A stretch of DNA of 64,000 nucleotides from positions 186,001 through 250,000 of the forward strand of contig NZ_PYOC01000007.1 of assembly GCF_003026215.1 (NCBI RefSeq), in the 5' to 3' direction. A model generated the notes under the pieces. It was not told the origin of the DNA, ran no database searches, and saw nothing but the letters and a program-made list of their open reading frames with translations. A program made the translations under genes and the position numbers. The DNA comes from Photobacterium indicum. GTDB taxonomy: Bacteria; Pseudomonadota; Gammaproteobacteria; Enterobacterales; Vibrionaceae. Positions within the stretch are counted from its first letter, which is position 1, and every line of letters starts with the position of its first letter. Shown here in pieces: positions 25,448-33,579 of this stretch.

Positions 25448-27058
25448 ATGAATTATATCGCACCCTTTTTTACATTGTTCAGTACACTAATTCTACTACT
25501 ATCCATTAGCCCAATATTGTCGATTTGTGACAAAAACAACCATAAAGGCTGGCGTACTATCGCCGTGTTTTTAATCTTTTTCATTTTTGGTTCAGTCACT
25601 TATACAATTCTACTTTTATTGCTTCCTTTCAGCCCATTAGAACTTTTTATTGCTCCTATTTTTGCAATTGGTAGTTTATTTACCCTGCTAGTCATACACC
25701 TTAGCTTGAAGAGTATTCACCAATATCAAATCACGGCAATGAATGAGCGCTTTAACGCTCAACATGACGCACTAACAGGGCTTAAAAATCGTCAGTTCAT
25801 GTGGCAAAACTTAAAGCTTAAAACCCAGAACAAGCAACATTTTGCCTTAATGCTTATCGATCTCGATAACTTTAAACAAGTTAATGATGCATTTGGTCAC
25901 TTAGCGGGAGATGCTTTACTGAAAGCCATGGCTACACGTATTCAAGCAATATTTAAGAAAAAAAACACAATAAATAATAGTGTCGAGCTCATTCGATTAG
26001 GAGGTGATGAATTCGCCATCATTCTAGATTACACAAAGAAAAGTGAAGTTACCGATTGTATTCAGCTACTACAAAACATCTTAAAAAAACCTTTTTTCAT
26101 TCGTGGAACTATGGTTCATATTCAAATGAGTATTGGTATTGCCTGTTACCCTGAGCATTCTTGCAGTATCACTGAATTAATAAAATCGGCAGATGCGGCA
26201 ATGTACAAAGCGAAGAAACAAGCATCTGGTTTCTGTTTTTACTCAATAGAGTATGAGCGAAGTTCGATACAACACATTCAGCTTAACGATAAAATTCGTA
26301 ACGCACTCGCTAAGAATGAATTTTCATTGCATTACCAACCTATTTTTGAAAATGATGGTCGAACAGTTTATAGCTTAGAAGCATTAATTCGCTGGCAACA
26401 GCAAGATGGTAGTTATATATCTCCTTCTTTATTTATTCCTGTCGCAGAAAAAGCAGGGCTAATTTCATCTATCACACAATGGGTGATCCACGCTGCTTTT
26501 ACCCAGCTTGAAATATGGCAAGACTTAGGACATTACCGACACCTTCAGATTAATTTATCTGCGTGCGATTTACAAAATGATGGCATTGTTGATTACTTAA
26601 AAGAACAATTAGACACTTTTAATATAAACCCAAATCAAGTCATATTAGAAATAACAGAAAGTGCCATGATTGCTGATATTACCTTGGCAAAAAATGCACT
26701 CAGAAAGCTTTACGCACTTGGAATTACACTAAGTGTTGATGATTTTGGTTCAGGTTATACATCATTGACTATGTTAAGTGATATGCCAATAAAACAGATA
26801 AAAATTGATGCTCAATACGTGATTGAGATGAGCCGTAAAAATAATAATTTTGCCATCATTTCATCCATTGCTTTTCTGGCGAACAGTATCGGTGCTAAGG
26901 TCGTTATTGAAGGTATTCAAAACCAAAAAGTACTGACTAAAGTTTCAACATTAGAAACCGCACTGTTACAGGGTCACTTCCTTAGCCATCCCATGAAAGC
27001 AGAACAACTTGAACCGATGTTTTCATCAACAATTAAAATAATGAGCTTACAACCTTAG
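25448..27058 (+). CDS. Membrane-bound GGDEF-EAL c-di-GMP turnover protein
   Basis: A 536-residue protein with three hydrophobic segments (residues 4-25, 37-60, 62-86) and no obvious ligand domain. A GGDEF domain follows with the intact motif GGDEF at 185-189, and no RxxD inhibitory site is visible five residues upstream. The EAL domain has EAL at 311-313 plus the catalytic companions INLSA, ILEITESAM, VDDFGSGYTSL, KIDAQYV and VVIEGI, so phosphodiesterase activity is plausible. Both halves look complete, making net output unclear. c-di-GMP often sets pilus use, and two pilus systems lie downstream in this window. Confidence 0.9.
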   Translation: MNYIAPFFTLFSTLILLLSISPILSICDKNNHKGWRTIAVFLIFFIFGSVTYTILLLLLPFSPLELFIAPIFAIGSLFTLLVIHLSLKSIHQYQITAMNERFNAQHDALTGLKNRQFMWQNLKLKTQNKQHFALMLIDLDNFKQVNDAFGHLAGDALLKAMATRIQAIFKKKNTINNSVELIRLGGDEFAIILDYTKKSEVTDCIQLLQNILKKPFFIRGTMVHIQMSIGIACYPEHSCSITELIKSADAAMYKAKKQASGFCFYSIEYERSSIQHIQLNDKIRNALAKNEFSLHYQPIFENDGRTVYSLEALIRWQQQDGSYISPSLFIPVAEKAGLISSITQWVIHAAFTQLEIWQDLGHYRHLQINLSACDLQNDGIVDYLKEQLDTFNINPNQVILEITESAMIADITLAKNALRKLYALGITLSVDDFGSGYTSLTMLSDMPIKQIKIDAQYVIEMSRKNNNFAIISSIAFLANSIGAKVVIEGIQNQKVLTKVSTLETALLQGHFLSHPMKAEQLEPMFSSTIKIMSLQP

Positions 27059-27061
27059 AAG

Positions 27062-27084
27062 CCGATTGGAATAATTGGTTTTTT
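27062..27084 (+). terminator. Weak terminator after GGDEF-EAL gene
   Basis: CCGATT and AATTGG pair (one G-T) around a 5-nt loop and are followed by six T. Confidence 0.45.
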
Positions 27085-27164
27085 CATGATTTCTGATTGA
27101 AAGCCTGACAATAGTTCGGGTTTTAGCCTACAATGTTCAGCTAGAAAAATGATTAGGTGTTTAC

Positions 27165-27590
27165 ATGAAAATTTGTGCTGTTGAGTTACGAAGCAACGAG
27201 GCAATTATTTGTCTTCTTTCTCTAAAAGATGGTCTGTTCGATCTTCCTCAGTGTCGTACTCAGAAGTTCATCATGCAGGACTCTCTTGATAACGAACAAA
27301 TGAGAGATTTCCAATTCGCATTTAAAAAGCTATTGGATGATTACAAAGTTGAGCGTGTTGTTATTCGTACTCGTGAAACACGTGGTAAGTTCGCAGGTAG
27401 TTCTGTTGGCTTTAAACTAGAATCAGCGATTCAGTTAATTGAAGGTCTTGAAGTAGACTTCATGACAAACGCTGATATTAAGCAAAAGCTTAAGCGTAAC
27501 CCGATGGGAATTGATTTCCGTGCAACGGGTCTACGTCAGTTCCAAGAAGCTGCATTCACAACAGGTTACGCTTACCTAGGTAAGTACTAA
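27165..27590 (+). CDS. DUF3010-family protein
   Basis: A 141-residue cytoplasmic protein that I recognise as the DUF3010 family of Vibrionaceae and relatives. It begins with KICAVELRSNEAIICLL, a strand with an acidic residue reminiscent of RNase H-fold nucleases, and later has RVVIRTRETRGKFAG and KLESAIQLIEG. A RuvC/RNase H-like fold is possible but speculative. AGGTG precedes the ATG. It is a single gene, ended by the hairpin at 27654. Confidence 0.75.
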   Translation: MKICAVELRSNEAIICLLSLKDGLFDLPQCRTQKFIMQDSLDNEQMRDFQFAFKKLLDDYKVERVVIRTRETRGKFAGSSVGFKLESAIQLIEGLEVDFMTNADIKQKLKRNPMGIDFRATGLRQFQEAAFTTGYAYLGKY

Positions 27591-27653
27591 TCGATTACAT
27601 GCTGTGACTGTAAAGTGTCTGTGTTACCGACGCTTCTACTATAAGAACATATG

Positions 27654-27683
27654 AAAAAGGTACGGCATAAGCTGTACCTTTTT
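27654..27683. terminator. Bidirectional terminator
   Basis: AAAAAGGTAC and GTACCTTTTT flank an inner GC/GC pair and an ATAA loop. T-runs exist on both strands. Confidence 0.8.
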
Positions 27684-27725
27684 CTTTTGTGAGCACTCAA
27701 TGATTTGATTGAATTGAACCTGCGA

Positions 27726-27941
27726 CTAATCACACCTCAAAGGCCGAATCACCGATTCTAACCCTTCAATTTTAAACTCCAGCGCCAATGCCATTAGCGT
27801 GCCTAACTCTCCCTCTGGAAAGCCTTGCTTTCGAAACCACAGCAAATATTCCTCAGGTAGGTCAATCAATACTCGCCCACTGTACTTTCCAAATGGCATT
27901 TTCATATTGGCTAGTTTGATTAGGTGTTCTTTTTGAAACAT
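27726..27941 (-). CDS. DUF3820-family small protein
   Basis: A 71-residue protein with the family signature MPFGKYSGRVLIDLPEEYLL and WFRKQGFPEGELG. It is a widespread small gammaproteobacterial family that I know as DUF3820, sometimes described as quorum-sensing-regulated virulence factor-like. The start MFQKEHLIKLAN is preferred over the ATG six codons upstream because the family usually begins there; neither has a strong ribosome site. The converging transcript from 27165 is separated from it by a terminator. Confidence 0.7.
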   Translation of the reverse strand: MFQKEHLIKLANMKMPFGKYSGRVLIDLPEEYLLWFRKQGFPEGELGTLMALALEFKIEGLESVIRPLRCD

Positions 27942-28018
27942 AAAGTTATTTATCCGCATTTAACTGATGCTAGGGTTCTTTAAGCACTTACACTGCTGTA
28001 ACTGCTTGTATGCGAAGA

Positions 28019-28636
28019 TTATACGCTTGCAGTCCATTGCTGGCTAACCAGCGTTTTTCCATTTTGTGTCACTGTACCGATATACACATCACCCGCGATT
28101 ATTTTACCCACGCCTTTGGGTGTGCCTGTCATGACGATATCACCATTCGTTAATGCCATGAAAGTTTGTATTTCAGCTAATATCTCATCGGGCTTATAGA
28201 GCATTAATTGAGTATCACCTTCTTGAATTAACGTATTATTGATACTTAACGTTAAACCCAATAAAGACGCTTCAGGTTGTAATGATACAAATTCACTGAA
28301 TACAGCTGAACCATTAAACGCTTTGCTGCGTTCCCACGGAAGAGATTTCGATTTCAAAACATTTTGTATACTGCGTTTTGTTAAATCAATGCCGAACGCC
28401 ACGGCACTGAACTTACCATTTTGATAAAGGAAAGAGATCTCTCCTTCATAATGCAGTTCATCGCCATTATGTGATGCAAGTAAGGATGAAGATATAGCAG
28501 AGTTAGGTTTTACAAATAGTACCATTTCATTTGGTACTTCATTACCCAGTTCATGAATATGCTCTACATAATTTCGCCCAACACAAACCACCTTGTTTGG
28601 TGTTATAGATGATCCATCTAACGTAATTTGATTCAT
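28019..28636 (-). CDS. Fumarylacetoacetate hydrolase-family protein (YcgM-like)
   Basis: A 205-residue protein of the short FAH family. Motifs: VCVGRNYVEHIHELGNEVP (catalytic HxxE-type region), LHYEGEISFL (metal ligand Glu residues), and MTGTPKGVGKIIAGD near the C-terminus. Such enzymes hydrolyse C-C bonds in acylpyruvates or decarboxylate oxaloacetate with a divalent metal. It is slightly shorter than E. coli YcgM, with a compressed middle region. AAGGGA lies upstream of the ATG. It is monocistronic. Confidence 0.82.
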   Translation of the reverse strand: MNQITLDGSSITPNKVVCVGRNYVEHIHELGNEVPNEMVLFVKPNSAISSSLLASHNGDELHYEGEISFLYQNGKFSAVAFGIDLTKRSIQNVLKSKSLPWERSKAFNGSAVFSEFVSLQPEASLLGLTLSINNTLIQEGDTQLMLYKPDEILAEIQTFMALTNGDIVMTGTPKGVGKIIAGDVYIGTVTQNGKTLVSQQWTASV

Positions 28637-28789
28637 TTTAATCCCTTAATAACGACTGTCACTCTGCTTTAAAGGCAACGATATCACTAAACACATAGAT
28701 ACCAAAGCAAGCGTAAAACGCAAGATTAACCGTCCATTCAGAGTATTGAATACAGAAGAGAGCGTATTGAGTTACTTTGACAGGGCTAG

Positions 28790-28813
28790 CATCTTGAGGT
28801 GACTTGGGTATAG
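28790..28813 (+). repeat. Dispersed intergenic repeat, copy D
   Basis: GCATCTTGAGGTGACTTGGG followed by TATA differs from copy A at a single base. It lies between the FAH gene and the yceI terminator. Confidence 0.78.
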
Positions 28814-28823
28814 CGATAACAAA

Positions 28824-28860
28824 AAGCCGCACGCTATTTAGTCAATAAACTGCGGCTTTC
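28824..28860 (-). terminator. Terminator of yceI
   Basis: AAAGCCGCA and TGCGGCTTT form a 9-bp stem; on the minus strand the stem is followed by TTG after five T in total. Confidence 0.65.
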
Positions 28861-28881
28861 TATAACGGGGGTTATATAGTG

Positions 28882-29475
28882 CTAATTCTTTTTCATAAAA
28901 AAAAGCTGCACGTTTACAGGTACGCTTGTTGCGATAGAATTAAGCTTTGCCACTTGTTGTAAGGCTGCAACACCACCATCCAGCTTAAAAGCCGCAGAAT
29001 CGATCACGATAGAGTTAATTGAATTAACTTGTAACCCACCATTTTCAAGCCCTGTCACTTGCAGGTTAGCCGTTAATAGTTGTTTATTACCGTGTAAATC
29101 GAGATCAAATTCAACCTCAACCGGCATCGTCTTTCCAGCAGACAAGTCTGATAATGCATCAGAATCTACAGTTGCACTTAGGGTCGCAACAGGGAATTGC
29201 CCGGTTTCAAATAACATCTCTTTCATTCGATCATCACGGATTGATATCGCAGTATCGACGCTAGTAAGGTCTATCGAGATTTTAACGTCACCGTTATCAG
29301 TTACTGAACCACTCACATTTCTAAATTGATGCATTTCTGTTACTGCAGCATTTTTCACCGACATAAAGTTAATATTCGAATCTGTCGGGCTAAGTGTCCA
29401 ATCTGCCAACACCGATGATGAAAAGCTGACTAATGCGATACCTGTTGATAGAAATATATATTTTAAAAGCTTCAT
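28882..29475 (-). CDS. yceI: YceI-family periplasmic protein
   Basis: A 197-residue exported protein; the signal peptide ends at SVLADW (residue 25). The rest is a lipocalin-like beta barrel typical of YceI: WTLSPTDSNINFMSVKN, LTSVDTAISIRDDRMKEMLFE, and FDLDLHGNKQLL. Members bind polyisoprenoids such as ubiquinone-8 and are often induced by stress. AGGGCGG lies upstream of the ATG. It is a single gene with its own terminator. Confidence 0.9.
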   Translation of the reverse strand: MKLLKYIFLSTGIALVSFSSSVLADWTLSPTDSNINFMSVKNAAVTEMHQFRNVSGSVTDNGDVKISIDLTSVDTAISIRDDRMKEMLFETGQFPVATLSATVDSDALSDLSAGKTMPVEVEFDLDLHGNKQLLTANLQVTGLENGGLQVNSINSIVIDSAAFKLDGGVAALQQVAKLNSIATSVPVNVQLFFMKKN

Positions 29476-29598
29476 AAACCGCCCTGTGATTATTTAAACC
29501 GATTTCATGACTATAGGCTAAAAATACCCCATTAAAGTCTTTTCATCTGATTTTTAGAGCTTGCTCTGATTACAAAACCTAAATTTTTACCACAAAAA

Positions 29599-29618
29599 AG
29601 CCTGCAATCATGCAGGCT
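29599..29618 (-). terminator. Terminator of NUDIX gene
   Basis: AGCCTGCA and TGCAGGCT with an ATCA loop; the A-run on the left gives a T-tract on the minus strand. Confidence 0.7.
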
Positions 29619-29668
29619 CTTTATAAACAAAAGATAAGAAACAATAAGCCTTTACTTGAACAAAGCTA

Positions 29669-30241
29669 TTAGCTCGCTTTCTTTAATTCAGATGTTAATG
29701 CTGATGACGATAACAACTCATCGACGATCAATTTCAATAAAAAAGTTTCACGTTCTATCGACATGCCTTTTTTATCACTATTGGCTATCGTCTCTTCGTT
29801 ATGGGCAATCGCCTTATGGATATTCATCCAAACAGGTTTCATCCCATTTTTGATTTCGTAATCTTCAAAGCGTGTCTCACCAAGTTCAGCATCAATGGTA
29901 CATACAAAACAATATGATTCCATATGAACGATATCAAATTCAGGCTTATACCAAGGTCGGTATTCTTCATAAATACCAAATGCACGAATATCACGAATAT
30001 TTTGCGCACCAGTTTCTTCTTGAAGCTCTCTAATCAAGCCCATTACTGCATCTTCACCGTCATCAATACCACCACCGGGTAAAGTGTAATCATGATAACG
30101 AGCGGTATAAAGCATAAGAATATTTTCACCGTCAAGAATGATACCGCGAGCCGCTTTACGATGAAAAACAGTGCCATCTAAACCTGCAATATCAGGATGC
30201 ACAGAAGACTTTAATAAACGCATAGCTTGTAATAATGGCAT
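29669..30241 (-). CDS. NUDIX hydrolase
   Basis: A 190-residue cytoplasmic enzyme with an intact Nudix box beginning GGIDDGEDAVMGLIRELQEE and continuing TGA near residues 77-99, coordinating the divalent metal for hydrolysis of a nucleoside diphosphate linked to another group. The N-terminal RKAARGIILDGENILMLYT is a typical first strand. A C-terminal extension of about 50 residues (residues 140-190) is mostly helical. The substrate is not deducible. The gene sits upstream of the yceI terminator region and is transcribed independently. Confidence 0.85.
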   Translation of the reverse strand: MPLLQAMRLLKSSVHPDIAGLDGTVFHRKAARGIILDGENILMLYTARYHDYTLPGGGIDDGEDAVMGLIRELQEETGAQNIRDIRAFGIYEEYRPWYKPEFDIVHMESYCFVCTIDAELGETRFEDYEIKNGMKPVWMNIHKAIAHNEETIANSDKKGMSIERETFLLKLIVDELLSSSALTSELKKAS

Positions 30242-30333
30242 TAATTTTGTCGCCTAATTCAATTCGAAACGAGAAAAGTCGGCTATTCTAACGTAAAAAC
30301 TCACTCGTTTCAGGTAATCTGTAAAATGCCGTA

Positions 30334-32709
30334 TTACCAATTAAACAATTTTTGTAAAAAGCCTTCCACACTCTTAACGCAACTTGGTTGAAGATTTCCT
30401 TTTGGATCCCATGCTGGCAACTTACTTTGCCCCACACAACTGGCTGAATATGTACCATTCTGTGATTGACTGTATGTGAAGTTGGTAATTTGAGCAGGGC
30501 GACGTAACACTAATGCTTCAGGATCACGCTGCTTAATATAATCAGAATACAACCTTAAAGCCCCAGAAGAACCCGTTAGATTAATCCCCTTATTGTCATC
30601 TCGCCCCATCCAAACTGTCACCACTTCACGTCCATCAATGCCAACATACCAGCTATCACGACTTTTATCTGTCGTACCGGTTTTACCCGCTAAATGTGAT
30701 GAGGGAAATTGTGCATTCAAATAACGACCAGTACCAGTCGAAACTACTTTTTGCATACCATACATCGTTAACCAAGCAGCTTGTGCAGGTACGGCAGCTG
30801 ATGATGTTGGCCAATTTTGGTAAATGATATTGCCTTTGCCATCTGTTACGGCGCTTAATGCTGTTAGCTCGGCTTTATGACCACCACTCGCAATGGTTTG
30901 ATACATCTGGGTTACTTGCAATGGTGTTAATGTAAATGCGCCTAATAACATAGATGGTAACTTGGGCACTTCTTTTCGATCGACACCCAGTTTATCAAGC
31001 GTATCAATCACGGTATCAAGCCCAACAGCCAAACCAAGGTTCACGGTAGGAATATTATAAGACTTAGCTAAAGCTTGATACAACGGCACTTCACCACGAT
31101 ATTGACGATCATAGTTACGTGGCGACCAATTCTCACCTTTAGCTCCTTTTAACGTAAGCGGTCGATCTTTCAAGCTTGTTGCGAGAGAAAAACGTTCTGG
31201 CTGTTCAAGTGCAGCAAGATAGATGGCAGGTTTAACGATAGAACCAATCTGGCGTTTGGCATCAATTGCACGGTTAAAGCCAGCATATCCCGGACGACTT
31301 CCGCCTACCATTGCTCGAATTTCGCCAGACATACGATCGGCAATAACAACGGCAGTTTCTAGTTCTTTACCTGCTTTTTTCTCTAATTTGGGCACCGCCT
31401 GTCGAACCGCGAGTTCTGCTTTTTCTTGCGATAAAGGATCGAGCGATGTGAATAATCGTAAACCTTTGTCTGGCTGATAATCATCTCCAACATTCGCTTT
31501 TAGTTCTCGTTTAATTTGCTCAAAATACGCAGGCTGTCGATTAGCAATCTGACCTTTTTCTTGTAAATCTAATGGTAACTTTATTGCGGCTTCATAATCT
31601 GCTGGCTCTAGCTGTTTTGAATCTACCATCAAGCTGAGAATTAAATCACGACGTTGTTTCGCACGCTCAGGGTATCGCCATGGATTATAATATGATGGAC
31701 CCTTTACTAGCCCCACCAGCAAAGCTTGCTGATCGACACGTAACTCAGACAAAGGACGTCCAAAATAGAAACGTGATCCCAACGCAAATCCATGAATAGC
31801 ATCTGCCCCACTTTGTGCTAAATACACTTGGTTTAAGTAGCCATCAAGGATCTGATCTTTGTCATAACGATAATCAATGATTAACGCCATGTACGCTTCT
31901 TTGAACTTACGCCATAAACTACGTTCACTACTTAAGAAAAGGTTTTTAGCAAGCTGCTGGGTAAGTGTACTACCACCTTGAACGGTTCTACCCGCTTTTA
32001 GATTAGCTAAAAACGCACGCGCAATCGCAACGGGAGAAACACCATCATGCTCATAAAAATTGCGATCTTCTGTCGTGAGCAAAGCTTGAATTAATGGCTC
32101 AGGCATTTCATCTTTCGGTAAATAAATACGTTGCTCTTCGGCTTTTGCTTCTAACATACCTAGCATTTTAGGCTCTACACGAAGAAAGCCTAATTCTCGG
32201 TTTGACTCGATTTCTGAAATGCGTTTAATCGATGCATAGTCAAAATCAACCACAACATGTCGAGCGCCTTCAATGCCTTCTTTAAATTCAAAAGGACGAC
32301 GTACAAACTCAACACGCTGACGGCTTACCGAATACTCACCACTTTGCTTTGGTGAGGCAACTTTTCTGTATTTTAAGACCTTAAGTTCGTTAACTAAATC
32401 ATCAAATCGAATTGGAGCACCCGGCTGAAGAGTCAGTTCACGCGCATAGACAACCGAAGGTAACTGCCAAAGCTGCCCTTCAAATTTTTCACTTACGGTT
32501 TGGTTGAGTGAAAAGCCCATCCATACCATGCTAACCGTACCCATTATTACGGCACCAATCAGCGAGCGCTTAATCCACACACGTTTCGTCTTCTTTGGTG
32601 ACGTAGAAATAGGTTGCTTACCGTCGGAAGACGCTGATTTTGGTGCTGTCTTAGAATCATCAAGTGGTGAGCTTGGTTCGTGCTGTTTGTGTTTATCTGA
32701 CATCGTCAT
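30334..32709 (-). CDS. mrcB: Bifunctional penicillin-binding protein 1B
   Basis: A 791-residue peptidoglycan synthase. There is a cytoplasmic N-terminus rich in Pro/Ser/Lys, one TM helix near residues 47-70, then a UB2H-like segment. The glycosyltransferase domain shows TTEDRNFYEHDGVSPVAIAR, QGGSTLTQQLAKNLFL and GYLNQVYLAQSG. The transpeptidase domain shows SIVK (SxxK nucleophile), KSYN (SxN) and KTGTTDKSRD (KTG). It polymerises and crosslinks glycan strands, usually with a lipoprotein activator such as LpoB or a Vibrio equivalent, not present here. Two ATG options (32709, 32703) are close together. It is transcribed alone. Confidence 0.95.
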   Translation of the reverse strand: MTMSDKHKQHEPSSPLDDSKTAPKSASSDGKQPISTSPKKTKRVWIKRSLIGAVIMGTVSMVWMGFSLNQTVSEKFEGQLWQLPSVVYARELTLQPGAPIRFDDLVNELKVLKYRKVASPKQSGEYSVSRQRVEFVRRPFEFKEGIEGARHVVVDFDYASIKRISEIESNRELGFLRVEPKMLGMLEAKAEEQRIYLPKDEMPEPLIQALLTTEDRNFYEHDGVSPVAIARAFLANLKAGRTVQGGSTLTQQLAKNLFLSSERSLWRKFKEAYMALIIDYRYDKDQILDGYLNQVYLAQSGADAIHGFALGSRFYFGRPLSELRVDQQALLVGLVKGPSYYNPWRYPERAKQRRDLILSLMVDSKQLEPADYEAAIKLPLDLQEKGQIANRQPAYFEQIKRELKANVGDDYQPDKGLRLFTSLDPLSQEKAELAVRQAVPKLEKKAGKELETAVVIADRMSGEIRAMVGGSRPGYAGFNRAIDAKRQIGSIVKPAIYLAALEQPERFSLATSLKDRPLTLKGAKGENWSPRNYDRQYRGEVPLYQALAKSYNIPTVNLGLAVGLDTVIDTLDKLGVDRKEVPKLPSMLLGAFTLTPLQVTQMYQTIASGGHKAELTALSAVTDGKGNIIYQNWPTSSAAVPAQAAWLTMYGMQKVVSTGTGRYLNAQFPSSHLAGKTGTTDKSRDSWYVGIDGREVVTVWMGRDDNKGINLTGSSGALRLYSDYIKQRDPEALVLRRPAQITNFTYSQSQNGTYSASCVGQSKLPAWDPKGNLQPSCVKSVEGFLQKLFNW

Positions 32710-32790
32710 AAATAGTACTTATTGCTCAGATAACGCCTGAGTCTTACCCTGCTGTGTAATTGGCCCACAATCTTTTGAGAGAGCTCTAAT

Positions 32791-32816
32791 GGGCGCATAA
32801 TAAGGAATAAGCGCCC
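32791..32816. other. Hairpin in the mrcB/32994 divergent gap
   Basis: GGGCGC and GCGCCC pair around a 14-nt AT-rich loop. No T-run follows; a regulatory site or leader structure is possible. Confidence 0.3.
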
Positions 32817-32993
32817 TATAAGTGTCATGCTTTTGTCAGAGCGCAATGTTAGCAAAACATGCATAGACCAAAGCATGCACAAACAAAAGCACTTTAACTA
32901 TAAAGATGGTAATTCAATAGAAAATCCCTCAAAATACGCGCCCGTTTATCGTTAATGCGATAAATATATATTGAACAATTGCTGAGAATAACT

Positions 32994-33440
32994 ATGGAAC
33001 GCGACTACAAACTTGAATGCCTGTTGACTATGCCACGCCACGAGCTAGAAGAATTTAGTCACCGTGTTATTAGCCGCATGGTACCTGAAGATGTTATGCA
33101 GGAATTGTTCACGTTCGATCAAGAAGAAATCGATAGTGACGAGCGTATGCGCTCAGCTCAACTAGATGCCATGTTACGTATGACGTCTATCGCATTAGGT
33201 GAAGTAAAAGTTGCGTTCTCTGATTCAGAAAATGCAAATCAGAATGCTATTCGTATGACTCGTCTTATTCTGTGGCATTTTTATGCGATGTCATTCAACC
33301 TTGAAGCAGCAGTCACACTTGAACAGCACTGTGAGCAAGTTGAAACTATTTTAGTCGACGCGCCTGATAATGCTTTTGGCTGGATTAAGGTACTGACTGA
33401 GTTATTGCACAAATATGCAGAACTCAGCGACAAGAAATAA
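32994..33440 (+). CDS. Conserved acidic protein of unknown function
   Basis: A 148-residue soluble, acidic, predominantly helical protein (MERDYKLECLLTMPRH start) with no signal peptide and no enzyme motif that I recognise. Conserved-looking features are RVISRMVPEDVMQELF, QLDAMLRMTSIALGE and LILWHFYAMSFNLEAAV. The ATG at 32994 is chosen over the in-frame TTG at 32979. It is monocistronic with a strong terminator. It may be one of the small gammaproteobacterial DUF families; I do not assign one. Confidence 0.65.
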   Translation: MERDYKLECLLTMPRHELEEFSHRVISRMVPEDVMQELFTFDQEEIDSDERMRSAQLDAMLRMTSIALGEVKVAFSDSENANQNAIRMTRLILWHFYAMSFNLEAAVTLEQHCEQVETILVDAPDNAFGWIKVLTELLHKYAELSDKK

Positions 33441-33493
33441 CAATTACTCAATATAACAATCATTTAATTTGTAAGAGCAAACACGCATAAAAC

Positions 33494-33520
33494 AAAAAAG
33501 CCGCACTCAGCGGCTTTTTT
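33494..33520. terminator. Strong bidirectional terminator
   Basis: AAAAAAGCCGC and GCGGCTTTTTT with a 5-nt loop; it serves both the unknown gene and the convergent phosphomutase gene. Confidence 0.88.
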
Positions 33521-33579
33521 AATGGGCATCGAAAAATAGTATCGAGTCCTGAAACAGGTATACGTGTTCAGTGCTATAA

